Source: Flammeovirga sp. OC4 (lineage in GTDB: Bacteria; Bacteroidota; Bacteroidia; Cytophagales; Flammeovirgaceae). Taken from it: a DNA stretch of 35,742 nt. Under the pieces are notes generated by a model, which saw only the letters and a program-made list of their open reading frames with translations, had not been told where the DNA came from and made no database searches. The position numbers were made by a program, and so were the translations under genes. Location of the stretch: positions 43,384 through 79,125 of the forward strand of contig NZ_JTAM01000049.1 in NCBI RefSeq assembly GCF_000812565.1, given 5' to 3'. Positions 16,744 to 25,751 of this stretch are shown here, piece by piece (position 1 is the first letter of the stretch; each line of letters opens with the position of its first letter).

Positions 16744-17391
16744 ATGATTAGAGTAATTTTAGTAGACGATCACCATATGATCAGAAATGGTTTAAAGACT
16801 TTTCTTGAAGATGAAAATATTGTAGTGGTTGGAGAAGCCATGAATGGAAAAGAAGGGTTAGAATTAATGCAGACTTCAGAAGTAGACGTAGTAGTCACTG
16901 ACATTATGATGCCAGTCATGGATGGTATTTCATTTACAACACAATTGAGTAATGACTTTCCTGAAGTTGCAGTGCTGGCGTTGACAATGCTCAATGAGCA
17001 TCAAAATATAAAGCAAATGCTTACGGCAGGGGCAAAGGGTTATATCTTAAAAGATTGTACCCAACAAGAACTCATCAATGCAATTAAAACAGTGCACGAA
17101 GGTGGGAATTTTTACTCTAGTCAAGTCACTCAGGTGATTATGCAAGGGCTTTCTTCGAAACCTAAAATTAAGAAAAGAACCATTACAGATATCGCACTAA
17201 CAGAGAGAGAATTGGAAGTATTGCACCTTATCTGTAAGGAAAAAACGAATAAGGAAATGGCAGAAGAACTCTTTGTGACCACTCGAACAATTGAGGCTCA
17301 TAAAAGAAATCTTATAGAAAAAACAGGTTGTAAAAATGTGGCAGGATTAGTACTCTATGCAATAGAGCGTAATTTATTCTCAGATTTGTAG
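16744..17391 (+). CDS. NarL/FixJ-family response regulator
   Basis: The 215-residue regulator has an N-terminal receiver with acidic pair Asp8/Asp9, phosphoacceptor Asp53 in VVTDIMMP, a conserved threonine in VLALTML, and the switch lysine in GYILKD. A linker near 130-148 leads to a LuxR-type helix-turn-helix (about 150-213: LTERELEVLHLICKEKTNKEMAEELFVTTRTIEAHKRNLIEKTG). It is the partner of the kinase upstream, which carries the matching HisKA_3 domain. A short CCAATA/TATTGG hairpin followed by five T residues lies just after the stop (17406-17428), and a stronger terminator lies at 17534. A copy of the 15-base dyad motif starts at the last base of its stop codon. Confidence 0.96.
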   Translation: MIRVILVDDHHMIRNGLKTFLEDENIVVVGEAMNGKEGLELMQTSEVDVVVTDIMMPVMDGISFTTQLSNDFPEVAVLALTMLNEHQNIKQMLTAGAKGYILKDCTQQELINAIKTVHEGGNFYSSQVTQVIMQGLSSKPKIKKRTITDIALTERELEVLHLICKEKTNKEMAEELFVTTRTIEAHKRNLIEKTGCKNVAGLVLYAIERNLFSDL

Positions 17392-17405
17392 TCTACGTGA
17401 TTCAC
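17391..17405 (+). promoter_or_regulatory. Candidate response-regulator binding site 2
   Basis: GTCTACGTGATTCAC overlaps the final G of the regulator stop codon. It differs from site 1 only at the central A/T base. Position directly after the operon could serve a downstream promoter or be a secondary site. Confidence 0.5.
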
Positions 17406-17533
17406 CAATAGCCTAATATTGGTTTTTCACTTAAGAAACTAAGGAATTGAACAGCTAAATTTACAATGTTGAATACAAAATAGAGTAGTAATACAATAAC
17501 ATCAAGAATTGTAAAGTTTTAGTTGAGTTAAAG

Positions 17534-17563
17534 GTCCGATTCATGTTGAATCGGACTTTTTTT
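17534..17563 (+). terminator. Intrinsic terminator downstream of the two-component operon
   Basis: GTCCGATTCA (17534-17543) and TGAATCGGAC (17547-17556) form a perfect ten-pair stem with a three-base loop, followed by seven T residues. It lies about 140 bases beyond the regulator stop, so a transcribed 3' region or a short separate RNA could precede it. Confidence 0.9.
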
Positions 17564-17632
17564 AATGTCTATTTCTTCTATTGAAAGCATTATTGAAGGA
17601 CTACATTGTTGAGTACACAAGGTGAACGTTAC

Positions 17633-17647
17633 GTGAAACACCTAGAC
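17633..17647 (-). promoter_or_regulatory. Candidate response-regulator binding site 3 (inverted)
   Basis: Read on the minus strand this is GTCTAGGTGTTTCAC, matching site 2 in 13 of 15 bases. It lies 106 bases before the microprotein ATG, nearly the same distance as site 1 from the kinase ATG. Weaker half-sites follow toward the gene. Confidence 0.45.
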
Positions 17648-17752
17648 TGTTTATGTGATTCTCTACTTTTTTAAACCGTAGTGATAACACAATATAAAAG
17701 AGGTCTTATTTGATGAATTTTGTAAGCGTAAACAAATTAAATTAAAAACGTT

Positions 17753-17827
17753 ATGGCAAAATTTATATTAATGATCGGTGCAGTCGCATTAGTTGGGTTC
17801 TTCATTTATTTAGCATTTAAAAAATAA
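17753..17827 (+). CDS. 24-residue single-helix membrane microprotein
   Basis: An ATG at 17753 opens a 24-codon frame encoding a positively charged N terminus (MAK), an uninterrupted hydrophobic helix (FILMIGAVALVGFFIYLAF) and a KK end, followed by TAA. This pattern is what one expects of a genuine inner-membrane microprotein rather than a chance frame. It ends ten bases before the start of the DUF3124 lipoprotein gene and shares its upstream region, so the two are probably co-transcribed. Its partner could be the kinase, the lipoprotein or the antiporter downstream; none of these is shown by sequence. It is also possible that it acts only as a leader peptide for the lipoprotein mRNA. Confidence 0.55.
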   Translation: MAKFILMIGAVALVGFFIYLAFKK

Positions 17828-17837
17828 GGTAAATACT

Positions 17838-18395
17838 ATGTTGAATTATTTTAAACGAATTAATTTCAGAGCTATGATCATCATCATTCTTTGTAGTATT
17901 ATTCTCTTTTCTTGTAAAGGTGGAGGGCGAGAGCAAATGAATATTGATAAGGAAGTGAATAGAATCTCTTTGTCAGATGATTTTGTTCCTAATTTAGGTT
18001 TTCAAGAAACAAGATATGTATCAGCCTATTCTAATCTTTACTACAGAAGTGCAGAAAAAAATGTCTATTGTACAGTAGTCTTGAGTATTCGAAATACGAG
18101 CCTTACAGAGTCAATTTATGTTGACAAAGTAGATTATTATAATAGTTTTGGAGAGTTGGTATCAATATACGTTCAAGAAACACATAAGCTCAGACCTCTT
18201 GAAACAAGAGAATTTATTGTAGAATACAACGATCAAAAAGGAGGATCGGGAGCGAATTTTATTGTAAATTACGGCGCTGAGCAAGAACTGTTGGATTTAC
18301 CAATCATAGAAGCAGTAAGTATTGGTCACGTAGGCAGTAATGGTTTTGCCATCACTTCTCCTTCAAAAGTCATCTCTTCCATTAATGCTATATAG
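17838..18395 (+). CDS. DUF3124-domain lipoprotein
   Basis: The 185-residue product has a long hydrophobic signal (13-25) and a lipobox LFSC giving acylated Cys26, followed by glycines that would suit outer-membrane sorting in Bacteroidota. The mature part matches DUF3124 from memory: YVSAYSNLYYRSA, then VLSIRNTSLTESIYVDKVDYYNSFGELV, then the characteristic KGGSGANFIVNYGAE. The function of that family is not established. It follows the 24-residue membrane peptide by ten bases, and the antiporter gene lies about 150 bases downstream. A two-component system with a possible binding site lies just upstream. The family call is confident and the role is unknown. Confidence 0.85.
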   Translation: MLNYFKRINFRAMIIIILCSIILFSCKGGGREQMNIDKEVNRISLSDDFVPNLGFQETRYVSAYSNLYYRSAEKNVYCTVVLSIRNTSLTESIYVDKVDYYNSFGELVSIYVQETHKLRPLETREFIVEYNDQKGGSGANFIVNYGAEQELLDLPIIEAVSIGHVGSNGFAITSPSKVISSINAI

Positions 18396-18549
18396 AACAG
18401 TAGTAAACGAGAAAATTAAGTTGTCATTTTGAAACAATTAGAGAGACTTCAAGAGCAAAACTATTAGTGATAAACCACAACAACAGACAGAAGCTAAATG
18501 GACTGAAATCTCGTTAAAAGTTGTTCTATTGTTAAAATTAAATTCCTTT

Positions 18550-19737
18550 ATGTTGAGTAATGAAATTATCTTATTAATTGCTTTTTTTATTGCAGTAGGT
18601 ATTTTGCTTTATAACCCAAGCAAATATTACGGAATTCCCGCTGCATTGATTTTCATCGGTGTGGGGCTCTTTTTAGGGAACGACAGTGAATCTTCCTTTG
18701 CATTTCATAATCCTACTCAAACAGACCTTATTAGTCAATTGGCACTCGTTGTTATTATCTTTGTAGGAGGGTTGCATACCAACATCAAAGACATTAAAAG
18801 GGTATTTGCCGAAGGGTTATTACTTTCCAATGTCGGTGTTTTTGTCACCTCTTTCACCTTAGGTTATTTTGCGAGTTTAGTGACACCTTTGTCGATTGTG
18901 GAAGGTTTGTTACTTGGAGCTATTATTTCATCTACAGATGCAGCCGCTGTTTTTGGCGTATTGGAATCGAAGGAAATGAAGATGAAATACAATACGGACA
19001 AAGTGTTGGAGTTTGAATCAGCAACCAATGACCCGATGGCACTTATTTTAACGTTGATTTTTGTAAGTATCATTAAAGCATCTGGTGCAGAGGTCTTTTA
19101 TTTGGATTACCTGACATTTTTTGTACAACAAATATTCGTGGGATGTGGATTATCTTTCTTCCTATTTTTGATCATAAAATACATCCTTGAGAAAATTCAG
19201 TTTGTAGAAGAAGGATTAATTCCAATTTTCTTATTGTGTGCCTTGATTGTATTCTTAAAGATCAATGACTTTTTAGGAGGTAATGCCTTAATAGGTGCTT
19301 ACATTTTAGGGGTGATGTTAAATACTGTAGAGTACCATTATAAGGACAATACTCTACACTTTTTTAATAGTATTTCATGGTTAGCTCAATCTATTATGTT
19401 CTTATTATTGGGGCTTCAAATCAATCCAAAAGAACTATTAGAGATTATTCCTTTGGCCATCTTACCAGCATTATTCTTATTCTTCATTGCAAGACCTTTG
19501 GGAGTTTTTACCTCTTACATTCCGATGAGACATTCTTTCAGAAAAAAGCTATTCATATCATGGAGTGGATTAAAAGGAGCAACACCTATTGTATTTGCAT
19601 TGATTCCATTGTTAGAAAACTTACAGAATGCTGAACTCATTTTTTACATCGTCAGTTTCATTGTTTTCTTATCTTTACTGATCCATCCTTTCTCAATGGA
19701 ATGGGTAGCAAAGAAAACAAAGGTTTTAAGAGCTTAA
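18550..19737 (+). CDS. Cation:proton antiporter (CPA family, NhaP/CvrA-like, short form)
   Basis: The 395-residue inner-membrane protein has about 12-13 helices and should exchange protons for Na+ or K+. Family motifs are clear: GGLHTNIKDIKRVF, the helix SSTDAAAVFGVL, FESATNDPMALIL with the paired Asn-Asp of electroneutral CPA1 exchangers, and near the end SWSGLKGATPIVFALIP. It lacks the C-terminal TrkA_C/regulatory tail found in E. coli NhaP2, so the ion cannot be assigned with certainty. A TTG at 18529 would add seven residues, but the ATG at 18550 starts directly before the first helix and is preferred. An ABM-fold gene follows 17 bases later, likely in the same transcript. Confidence 0.9.
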   Translation: MLSNEIILLIAFFIAVGILLYNPSKYYGIPAALIFIGVGLFLGNDSESSFAFHNPTQTDLISQLALVVIIFVGGLHTNIKDIKRVFAEGLLLSNVGVFVTSFTLGYFASLVTPLSIVEGLLLGAIISSTDAAAVFGVLESKEMKMKYNTDKVLEFESATNDPMALILTLIFVSIIKASGAEVFYLDYLTFFVQQIFVGCGLSFFLFLIIKYILEKIQFVEEGLIPIFLLCALIVFLKINDFLGGNALIGAYILGVMLNTVEYHYKDNTLHFFNSISWLAQSIMFLLLGLQINPKELLEIIPLAILPALFLFFIARPLGVFTSYIPMRHSFRKKLFISWSGLKGATPIVFALIPLLENLQNAELIFYIVSFIVFLSLLIHPFSMEWVAKKTKVLRA

Positions 19738-19754
19738 AGTAAACGACGATTATT

Positions 19755-20057
19755 ATGATTTTAGAAATGGCAAACCTCCAAGTGAAAGAAGGAATGGAGC
19801 AGCAATTTGAAATTGATTTTGAAACGGCAGGGCAATATATTAGTTCAATTGAGGGCTATAAAGGGCATACTCTCCAAAAATGTATTGAACATAAAAATAA
19901 ATACTTATTATTAGTGAACTGGGACTCAGTAGAGGCACATGAAATTGGATTTAGAAAGTCCGAAGCTTATTTAAAATGGAAGGCTCTTTTGCATCATTAT
20001 TATGAGCCTTTCCCAGAAGTTGAACACTATTCTACTGTTTTGGAAAATAGTTTCTAA
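19755..20057 (+). CDS. ABM-superfamily dimeric alpha/beta-barrel protein
   Basis: The 100-residue protein has the ferredoxin-like pattern of the antibiotic biosynthesis monooxygenase (ABM) superfamily. A first strand ILEMANLQVKEG is followed by a helix with EQQFEIDFE, a strand with GYKGHTLQKCIEHKNKYLLLVNWDS, a helix containing HEIGFRKSEAYLKWKALLHHYY, and a final strand VEHYSTVL. Members act as cofactor-free monooxygenases, haem-degrading enzymes or simple dimeric binding proteins. The exact activity cannot be read here; the histidines in the second half could form a pocket. It lies 17 bases after the antiporter gene and is probably co-transcribed with it. Confidence 0.88.
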   Translation: MILEMANLQVKEGMEQQFEIDFETAGQYISSIEGYKGHTLQKCIEHKNKYLLLVNWDSVEAHEIGFRKSEAYLKWKALLHHYYEPFPEVEHYSTVLENSF

Positions 20058-20370
20058 CAAATATTTATTGTATTTCCATAAAAGTGAGTATATTCATCGA
20101 GTCAAATGGGGCTTAATGATTTTATTGAAATAGTACACTTCAAAATTAAAGGAACTATTTCCAGTCTATTGATTTAAAATTAAAGTGTTAATATTAAAAA
20201 ATATTAAATAAATTATTTTTCGTAAACGAAATTAAATGACCGACGTTACATCATTCTATCATTAAACATTTATTTTATGTAAAAAGCAAAGTCTATTTAT
20301 TTTCCTAACTAATTATTCTATTTATTGAATAAGCTTAAAGCTTAAAAAAACTTCAAGAACAAATTAAATA
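20058..20370. other. AT-rich intergenic region before the S9 peptidase
   Basis: These 313 bases are very AT-rich. A small TTTCG/CGAAA hairpin lies near 20217-20231. I see no gene or convincing terminator; the peptidase promoter must lie here but was not placed. Confidence 0.5.
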
Positions 20371-23016
20371 ATGAAAAACACATTTCTAATCTATTTATCC
20401 CTAATTCTATTAATGGGAACTAAAACTTACGCTCAAAAACAGGAAGTTCCGTTGCTGGATCGAGAAATTTTCTTTGGAAATCCTGAAATCGCAGGAGGGC
20501 AATTAAGTCCTGATGGGAAATTTATTTCATTCTTAAAAGAGTACAACGGCACACTAAACATCTGGGTTAAAAAATTCGATGAGCCTTTCGAAAAAGCAAA
20601 GCCACTAACAGATAATGAAAGACCTATTGGAGGGTATTTTTGGACGTACGATGGAAAGTACATCCTTTATGTTAAAGACAATAAAGGCGATGAAAACTTT
20701 AACGTGTATGCCGTTGACCCAATGGCCGAAGTCAAAGAGGGCGTACCTGAAGCAAAGAACCTAACGCCTCTTAAAGATGTAAGAATTCAGATCTATCAAG
20801 TAAGCCGTAACCAACCTAATATTATGATGGTGGGTATCAATGATCGTGATAAAGCTTGGCATGACCTTTACAAAGTGGATATTGCTACAGGTGAAAGAAC
20901 ATTGATCTTTGAGAATAATAACCGTATTACAGGTTGGAATTTTGACTGGGATGAAAAGCCAAGGTTAGCTTACAGAACAAATGATAAAGGACACTCTGAA
21001 ATTATGCGTGTTGATGGCGATAATGAGTTCACAAAGATTTATGAAACAAACCTAAAAGAAAGTGCTTACGTAAGTGGGTGGAACAAGGATAACTCTCGTT
21101 TCTATTTAGTATCGAATAAAGGTGATGTTGATTTGTCAACCTTATATTTGATGGATCCTCAAACAAAAGCCACCGAAAAAGTAGAAAGTGACCCTAAGAA
21201 TAAAGTAGACTTTGGAGGTGTGTTTATCGATGATAATACAAGAGAACTTTTATATACATCTTATACTTACGATAAAAGAGAAAGACTTTGGAAAAATAAA
21301 AAGTGGGAAAAATTATTCAAGCATTTAGAAAAGCAATTCAAAGGTAGAGAAGTTGGATTTTCTAGCTTCACTAAAGATTACAAGCAAATGCTGATTTCGG
21401 TGTCAGGTGACAAGTATGCTCCTGAGGTGTATTATTATAATAGTGATACTAAAAAGCTAATTCACCAATATACTCCAAAACCAAAATTGAAAGAAAATGA
21501 GCAGTATCTCACTGAAATGAAACCGGTTACTTATAAAAGTAGTGATGGTTTAGAGATTCCTGGTTATTTGACTATTCCAAAAAATAAAGAAGCAAAAAAC
21601 CTTCCGCTAGTAGTGTTAGTACATGGTGGACCAAAAGGCCCAAGAGATTACTGGGGTTATAACTCTTATGTTCAAATGTTGGCTAATAGAGGCTATGCAG
21701 TATTACAACCTAACTTTAGAGCAAGTGGTGGTTATGGCAAATCCTTCTTAAATGCAGGAAACAAAGAGTGGGGGAAACTGATGCAAGACGATATCACTTA
21801 CGGTGTGAAATATTTAATCAATGAAGGGATTGCAGATCAATCTAAAGTAGCGATAATGGGAGGAAGTTACGGTGGTTATGCTACTCTTGCCGGACTTGCT
21901 TTTACACCAGATTTATATACGTGTGGTGTTGATATCGTAGGTCCAAGTAACTTATTTACATTATTGGAGTCTATCCCTCCTTATTGGGAGTCATTTAGGA
22001 AATCATTATATGAAATGACAGGAGATCCTGAGACAGAAGAAGGTAAAAAACTGATTGAGGAAGCAAGTCCTTTATTCCATGTGGACAAAATGAAAAAACC
22101 TCTATTGATTATTCAAGGTGCAAATGACCCAAGAGTAAAGCAAGCAGAGAGTGATCAGATTGTTGTAGCATTGAGAGATGCAGATAAAGAAGTGGAATAC
22201 TTGTTAGCTGATGATGAAGGGCATGGTTTTAGAAAGCCAACCAACAACATGGCGATGTGGGTAGCAACAGAGAAGTTCTTGGCAAAGCATTTAGGTGGAA
22301 GGTATCAAGAAGGTGGTTCTGATGAAGTCATGAAACGTCTAGGTGAAATTACTGTTGATGTATCAAAAGTGACTTACACTCCAAAAGAAGAGGTAGCAAC
22401 AGATAAATCTTTTGCATTTGCCACTACTGATATCAATGAAGGGGAGTATGATTATGATGTAACCATAGAAGTTCAAGGGAAGAAAATTCCTATGACGACG
22501 CATCGTTCCGTGAAAAAAGAAGGCGAATTTACCACAATTACAGATAAAGCGAATTCACCAATGGGTGAGGTAATGGATAAACTGTACGTAAAGGATATGA
22601 AGCCGGTGAAGAGAGAAATTAATCAAGCTGGACAGACTTTCTTGATGACTTTTACAGACGAGAATGTGGAAATTGAAATGATGGGACGCAAATTCAACAT
22701 TCCAGTCGATGGAGCTGTTTTATGTGCTGATATAGGGTTAGATCTCTTCTTAGCAAGACTTCCATTAACAGATGGTTATGAAACGGTTTTTGTTTCTCCT
22801 GACTTGATGACTCAAAAGATGAAACAGTTAAAAGTTAGTGTAAAAGAGAAGAAGGATGATAAGTTGACAGTTGTTCAGGTTACTAACCTTGATAATCCTA
22901 AAGAGATCATAGAATTTACAATCAATATGGAAGACAAAATGAGTGTACAAGACACTAGAATTTCTCCACAAATGGGTAATGCAAAAATCACTTTCGTATT
23001 GAAACAAGATAATTAA
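20371..23016 (+). CDS. Exported S9-family (prolyl oligopeptidase-type) peptidase with extra C-terminal domain
   Basis: This secreted serine peptidase should cleave short peptides. Signal peptide residues 1-21 end in TYA-QKQ. Residues 35-380 form beta-propeller blades with Asp-box-like turns ([33 protein letters not shown]). The alpha/beta-hydrolase domain (about 380-645) has [16 protein letters not shown], nucleophile Ser499 in GGSYGGY, acid Asp586 in GANDPRV and His618 in DEGHGF, a complete triad. Residues 655-881 are an additional beta-rich domain not present in ordinary 640-700-residue S9 enzymes. Its pattern ([21 protein letters not shown], later LFLARLPL) recalls DUF3108-like proteins, which is inference. 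The gene is monocistronic with a good terminator. Confidence 0.93.
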   Translation: MKNTFLIYLSLILLMGTKTYAQKQEVPLLDREIFFGNPEIAGGQLSPDGKFISFLKEYNGTLNIWVKKFDEPFEKAKPLTDNERPIGGYFWTYDGKYILYVKDNKGDENFNVYAVDPMAEVKEGVPEAKNLTPLKDVRIQIYQVSRNQPNIMMVGINDRDKAWHDLYKVDIATGERTLIFENNNRITGWNFDWDEKPRLAYRTNDKGHSEIMRVDGDNEFTKIYETNLKESAYVSGWNKDNSRFYLVSNKGDVDLSTLYLMDPQTKATEKVESDPKNKVDFGGVFIDDNTRELLYTSYTYDKRERLWKNKKWEKLFKHLEKQFKGREVGFSSFTKDYKQMLISVSGDKYAPEVYYYNSDTKKLIHQYTPKPKLKENEQYLTEMKPVTYKSSDGLEIPGYLTIPKNKEAKNLPLVVLVHGGPKGPRDYWGYNSYVQMLANRGYAVLQPNFRASGGYGKSFLNAGNKEWGKLMQDDITYGVKYLINEGIADQSKVAIMGGSYGGYATLAGLAFTPDLYTCGVDIVGPSNLFTLLESIPPYWESFRKSLYEMTGDPETEEGKKLIEEASPLFHVDKMKKPLLIIQGANDPRVKQAESDQIVVALRDADKEVEYLLADDEGHGFRKPTNNMAMWVATEKFLAKHLGGRYQEGGSDEVMKRLGEITVDVSKVTYTPKEEVATDKSFAFATTDINEGEYDYDVTIEVQGKKIPMTTHRSVKKEGEFTTITDKANSPMGEVMDKLYVKDMKPVKREINQAGQTFLMTFTDENVEIEMMGRKFNIPVDGAVLCADIGLDLFLARLPLTDGYETVFVSPDLMTQKMKQLKVSVKEKKDDKLTVVQVTNLDNPKEIIEFTINMEDKMSVQDTRISPQMGNAKITFVLKQDN

Positions 23017-23051
23017 GATATTTAGTATCGCTGGTTTTTTTTAAAACCACG

Positions 23052-23088
23052 GGCCGCTTCCTTCATTGGGAGTGGCCTTACTTTTTTT
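23052..23088 (+). terminator. Intrinsic terminator of the S9 peptidase gene
   Basis: GGCCGCTTCC (23052-23061) pairs with GGGAGTGGCC (23068-23077), ten pairs including two G-U, followed after four bases by seven T residues. Confidence 0.88.
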
Positions 23089-23298
23089 CATAATTTATTA
23101 TAACAAATAACAGAATAAGGTAATTTATCCTTTTGATTGTTAATGCTACTACTGAGTTGATGTGTGCTTTGTTTGCTGATTTGTAGTTCCTTGAGTGAGT
23201 TTTGTATCGAACGTGTGAAAATGTTTAAGATCAAAATGTTTGTGCGCTAACTATATTTGGAGACTACAAAATTTATTACAATCAGCAGAATCAATTTA

Positions 23299-24309
23299 AT
23301 GAGAAAACTTACCACTATTTTAATGCTATTATTAATTTCAAATCCATTAATAGCACAGTCAGACTTTTTGACAATTGAAAATGATAGCACTGAAAAATAT
23401 CCCTATACTTTTCCAATATGGGGACAAATTCTAGAAGAAAAAGGAATTGATTTTCCACTTCCAGCAGGTATTTCTGTTCACTATGTATACAACGAAATGT
23501 ATTTGGGGATATCAGAATTTGGAATGGGGATCAATGGAACAGACCTTTCCTCGATCTTAAATGAAGAAACGTTAGGCTTTCAAACCACAAGGGCATATTC
23601 CAATGGTATAAATTTAAGAGGGGATTTATTTACATTACCATTTCTTAATGTATATGGATTATTTTCATATGTTGAAGGAGGTACTGAAGTAGCATTACAA
23701 CCTGATTTTGGTTCGGGAAAAATGCCTCTTTTTAAGTCCAGTGTAATTTTTGATGCTATATCATTTGGTGGAGGAATGACGCTCAACTATGGTTATAAAG
23801 ACTATTTTATTTCTGCCGATGTGAATTATTCAGGTACTCATACTGATTTGTTGGAAAATGATGTCAATGTAGTAGTGACCTCACTACGAGTTGGTAAAAC
23901 GTTCCATCTAAAAAAGAAGGATAGACTTGTCAATTTTTATGTCGGAGCCATGTATAGGAACTTTAATAGTAGAGAAACTAATATGGGAGCAATTCAGGTC
24001 AAAGAAGCATTACCGGAGTTAGATAAACATTATAATGATTGGTATAATCAACTTACGCCCATCCAACAACGCTTATTGGACAAGACAATCAATAGTATAA
24101 ATGAAGAATACAACTTGGAAATAGGAGAAGGAGGAGTTATGAATTCAACAGTAGACTATCACATCAAAAAAGAACTAATTAAGAAATGGACATTCCAATT
24201 TGGAGGGCAATTTCAGCTGAATAAAAGAATCTGGCTGAGGGGAGAATATGGGGTTTCTGACTATTCAAAATTTATTATGACAGGTATCAATTACCGATTT
24301 GGAATTTAG
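23299..24309 (+). CDS. Predicted outer-membrane beta-barrel protein
   Basis: The frame is open to a TTG at 23257, but the ATG at 23299 begins a typical signal peptide (MRKLTTILMLLLISNPLIAQ-S), so a 336-residue product is preferred. The mature protein consists of amphipathic strands separated by turns (GISVHYVYNEMYLGISEFGMGI, FLNVYGLFSYVEGGTEV, SFGGGMTLNYGYKDYFISADVNYS, WTFQFGGQFQLNKRIWLRGEYGVSDYS). It ends in NYRFGI, with an aromatic near the C terminus. This is the pattern of an outer-membrane barrel in Bacteroidota. A helical insert (about 245-285) could be an extracellular or periplasmic loop. I cannot name the family or ligand. The aldo/keto reductase gene begins 84 bases downstream without an obvious terminator between. 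Confidence 0.75.
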   Translation: MRKLTTILMLLLISNPLIAQSDFLTIENDSTEKYPYTFPIWGQILEEKGIDFPLPAGISVHYVYNEMYLGISEFGMGINGTDLSSILNEETLGFQTTRAYSNGINLRGDLFTLPFLNVYGLFSYVEGGTEVALQPDFGSGKMPLFKSSVIFDAISFGGGMTLNYGYKDYFISADVNYSGTHTDLLENDVNVVVTSLRVGKTFHLKKKDRLVNFYVGAMYRNFNSRETNMGAIQVKEALPELDKHYNDWYNQLTPIQQRLLDKTINSINEEYNLEIGEGGVMNSTVDYHIKKELIKKWTFQFGGQFQLNKRIWLRGEYGVSDYSKFIMTGINYRFGI

Positions 24310-24393
24310 AAAATTTAAACCCTTGCCAAATCGTTTTACTTTCACTCATATTGTTTAAATTAGATTTATCTTGAAACAAAATTCTGATAAAAA

Positions 24394-25413
24394 ATGAGAT
24401 ATAAGTTATTTGGTAAGTCTGGTTTAAAAGTTTCGGAACTATGTCTGGGTGCAATGACATTCGGAGAAGAATGGGGAACAGGAGCTGACTTTGAAACTTC
24501 AAGTAAAGTATTTGATACCTTTGCCGATGCTGGAGGGAATTTTATAGATACAGCCAATTTTTATACCAATGGAACATCCGAAAAATTTCTAGGTGAATTT
24601 GTAAATGGAGAAAGGGATCGTTACGTTTTAGCCTCAAAATACACTTTGATTGAAGATGCCAGCCACCCCAATGGAACAGGTAATTCGAGAAGAAATATGA
24701 TGCGTACAGTGGAGGCTTCATTGAAAAGAATGAACACCGATTATATGGATATTTTATGGGTCCATATGTGGGATTCGACTACACGTGTAGATGAAGTACT
24801 TAGAGCTATGAACGACTTGATTGCTCAAGGCAAAGTATGTTATATTGGTATTTCAGATACTCCTGCTTGGGTTGTTTCCAAAGCCAATATGATGGCTGAA
24901 TTAAGAGGTTGGGAAGAATTTGTAGGACTTCAGGTAGAGTATAGTCTGGTTACTCGCGATATAGAAAGGGAATTATTGCCAATGGCCAAACATTATGGAA
25001 TGTCTGTGACGACATGGTCACCTCTTGGTGCAGGTTTGCTTTCTGGTAAATACAATAATGGTATGATAGAAGAGGGTAGGCTTTCCGAGAAAAGTGTAAA
25101 GTTTAATCCCCATAATATCGCAATAGCAAAAAAAGTAGCTGAGATTGCTGACAAATTGGGTAAGTCTCCTTCTCAAGTTGCATTGAACTGGTTGAGAGCT
25201 CAAGATAAAAGTATTATACCAATTATTGGTTCAAGAAAACCACATCAGGTAGAGGATAATTTGAAATGTCTGGAGTGGGAATTACCAAAAGAGGACCTTG
25301 AAATTTTAACTGATATCAGTAAAATTGATTTGGGCTTTCCTACAAAATTCTTGAAAGAGGATAATGTAAAGAATTATGCTTTTGGAGGTTGGTATGATAA
25401 AATTGATTTTTAG
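24394..25413 (+). CDS. Aldo/keto reductase
   Basis: The 339-residue soluble protein is an NAD(P)H-dependent oxidoreductase of the aldo/keto reductase (TIM barrel) superfamily. The catalytic tetrad is visible: Asp52 and Tyr57 in GGNFIDTANFYTNG, Lys82 in LASKYT, and His124 in ILWVHMWD. The C-terminal cofactor motif IIPIIGSRKPHQVEDNL is the usual signature for binding the 2'-phosphate of NADPH. The start LFGKSGLKVSELCLGAMTFG is typical of the YajO/YvaA-like subgroup. Carbonyl substrate cannot be predicted. It follows the beta-barrel gene by 84 bases and is closed by its own hairpin terminator. Confidence 0.95.
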   Translation: MRYKLFGKSGLKVSELCLGAMTFGEEWGTGADFETSSKVFDTFADAGGNFIDTANFYTNGTSEKFLGEFVNGERDRYVLASKYTLIEDASHPNGTGNSRRNMMRTVEASLKRMNTDYMDILWVHMWDSTTRVDEVLRAMNDLIAQGKVCYIGISDTPAWVVSKANMMAELRGWEEFVGLQVEYSLVTRDIERELLPMAKHYGMSVTTWSPLGAGLLSGKYNNGMIEEGRLSEKSVKFNPHNIAIAKKVAEIADKLGKSPSQVALNWLRAQDKSIIPIIGSRKPHQVEDNLKCLEWELPKEDLEILTDISKIDLGFPTKFLKEDNVKNYAFGGWYDKIDF

Positions 25414-25751
25414 AAAATAGTAGGATATTGAGAACTGAGGTAATATATGTTGCCTCAGTTCTTTAACTGTGAAAATAAGAGTTGTATTTTTTTTAGATTA
25501 TAATTAAAATAAGAAGTGTCATAAAATGTCACTACTAAAGTTAAACCTTAAGCTGCTGTTTGCGTATATTAACAAAAATCAAAGCTACTACTAAATTAAA
25601 TAATCAGTCTCCTAACATTAAGTAATTCAATTGTAGTCATTTAATATTTTACATTTATATTTTAACGATCATATCGATTTGTAGATGTGAAAATTTAGAT
25701 GGGTGGAATTTTTTTGTTTATTGTTTTGCGAAAGCTGTTGAACCATTAGAT
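25414..25751. other. Intergenic region before the giant T9SS protein
   Basis: These 338 bases start with the reductase terminator (25431-25465). The remainder is AT-rich and should hold the promoter of the giant gene, which I could not place with confidence. No gene is seen. Confidence 0.5.
25431..25465 (+). terminator. Hairpin terminator of the aldo/keto reductase gene
   Basis: AGAACTGAGG (25431-25440) and CCTCAGTTCT (25453-25462) form a perfect ten-pair stem with a twelve-base loop. The T-tract after it is short. Confidence 0.75.

Larger units (their letters stand above)
17392..17752. other. Regulatory-looking gap between response regulator and microprotein gene
   Basis: These 361 bases hold two terminator-like hairpins (17406-17428 and 17534-17563). 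A run of GTGA half-sites follows: GTGAAACAC at 17633-17641, GTGATTCTC at 17655-17663 and GTGATAACAC at 17681-17690. The first two are 22 bases apart centre to centre, about two helical turns. No gene is seen. Confidence 0.6.
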
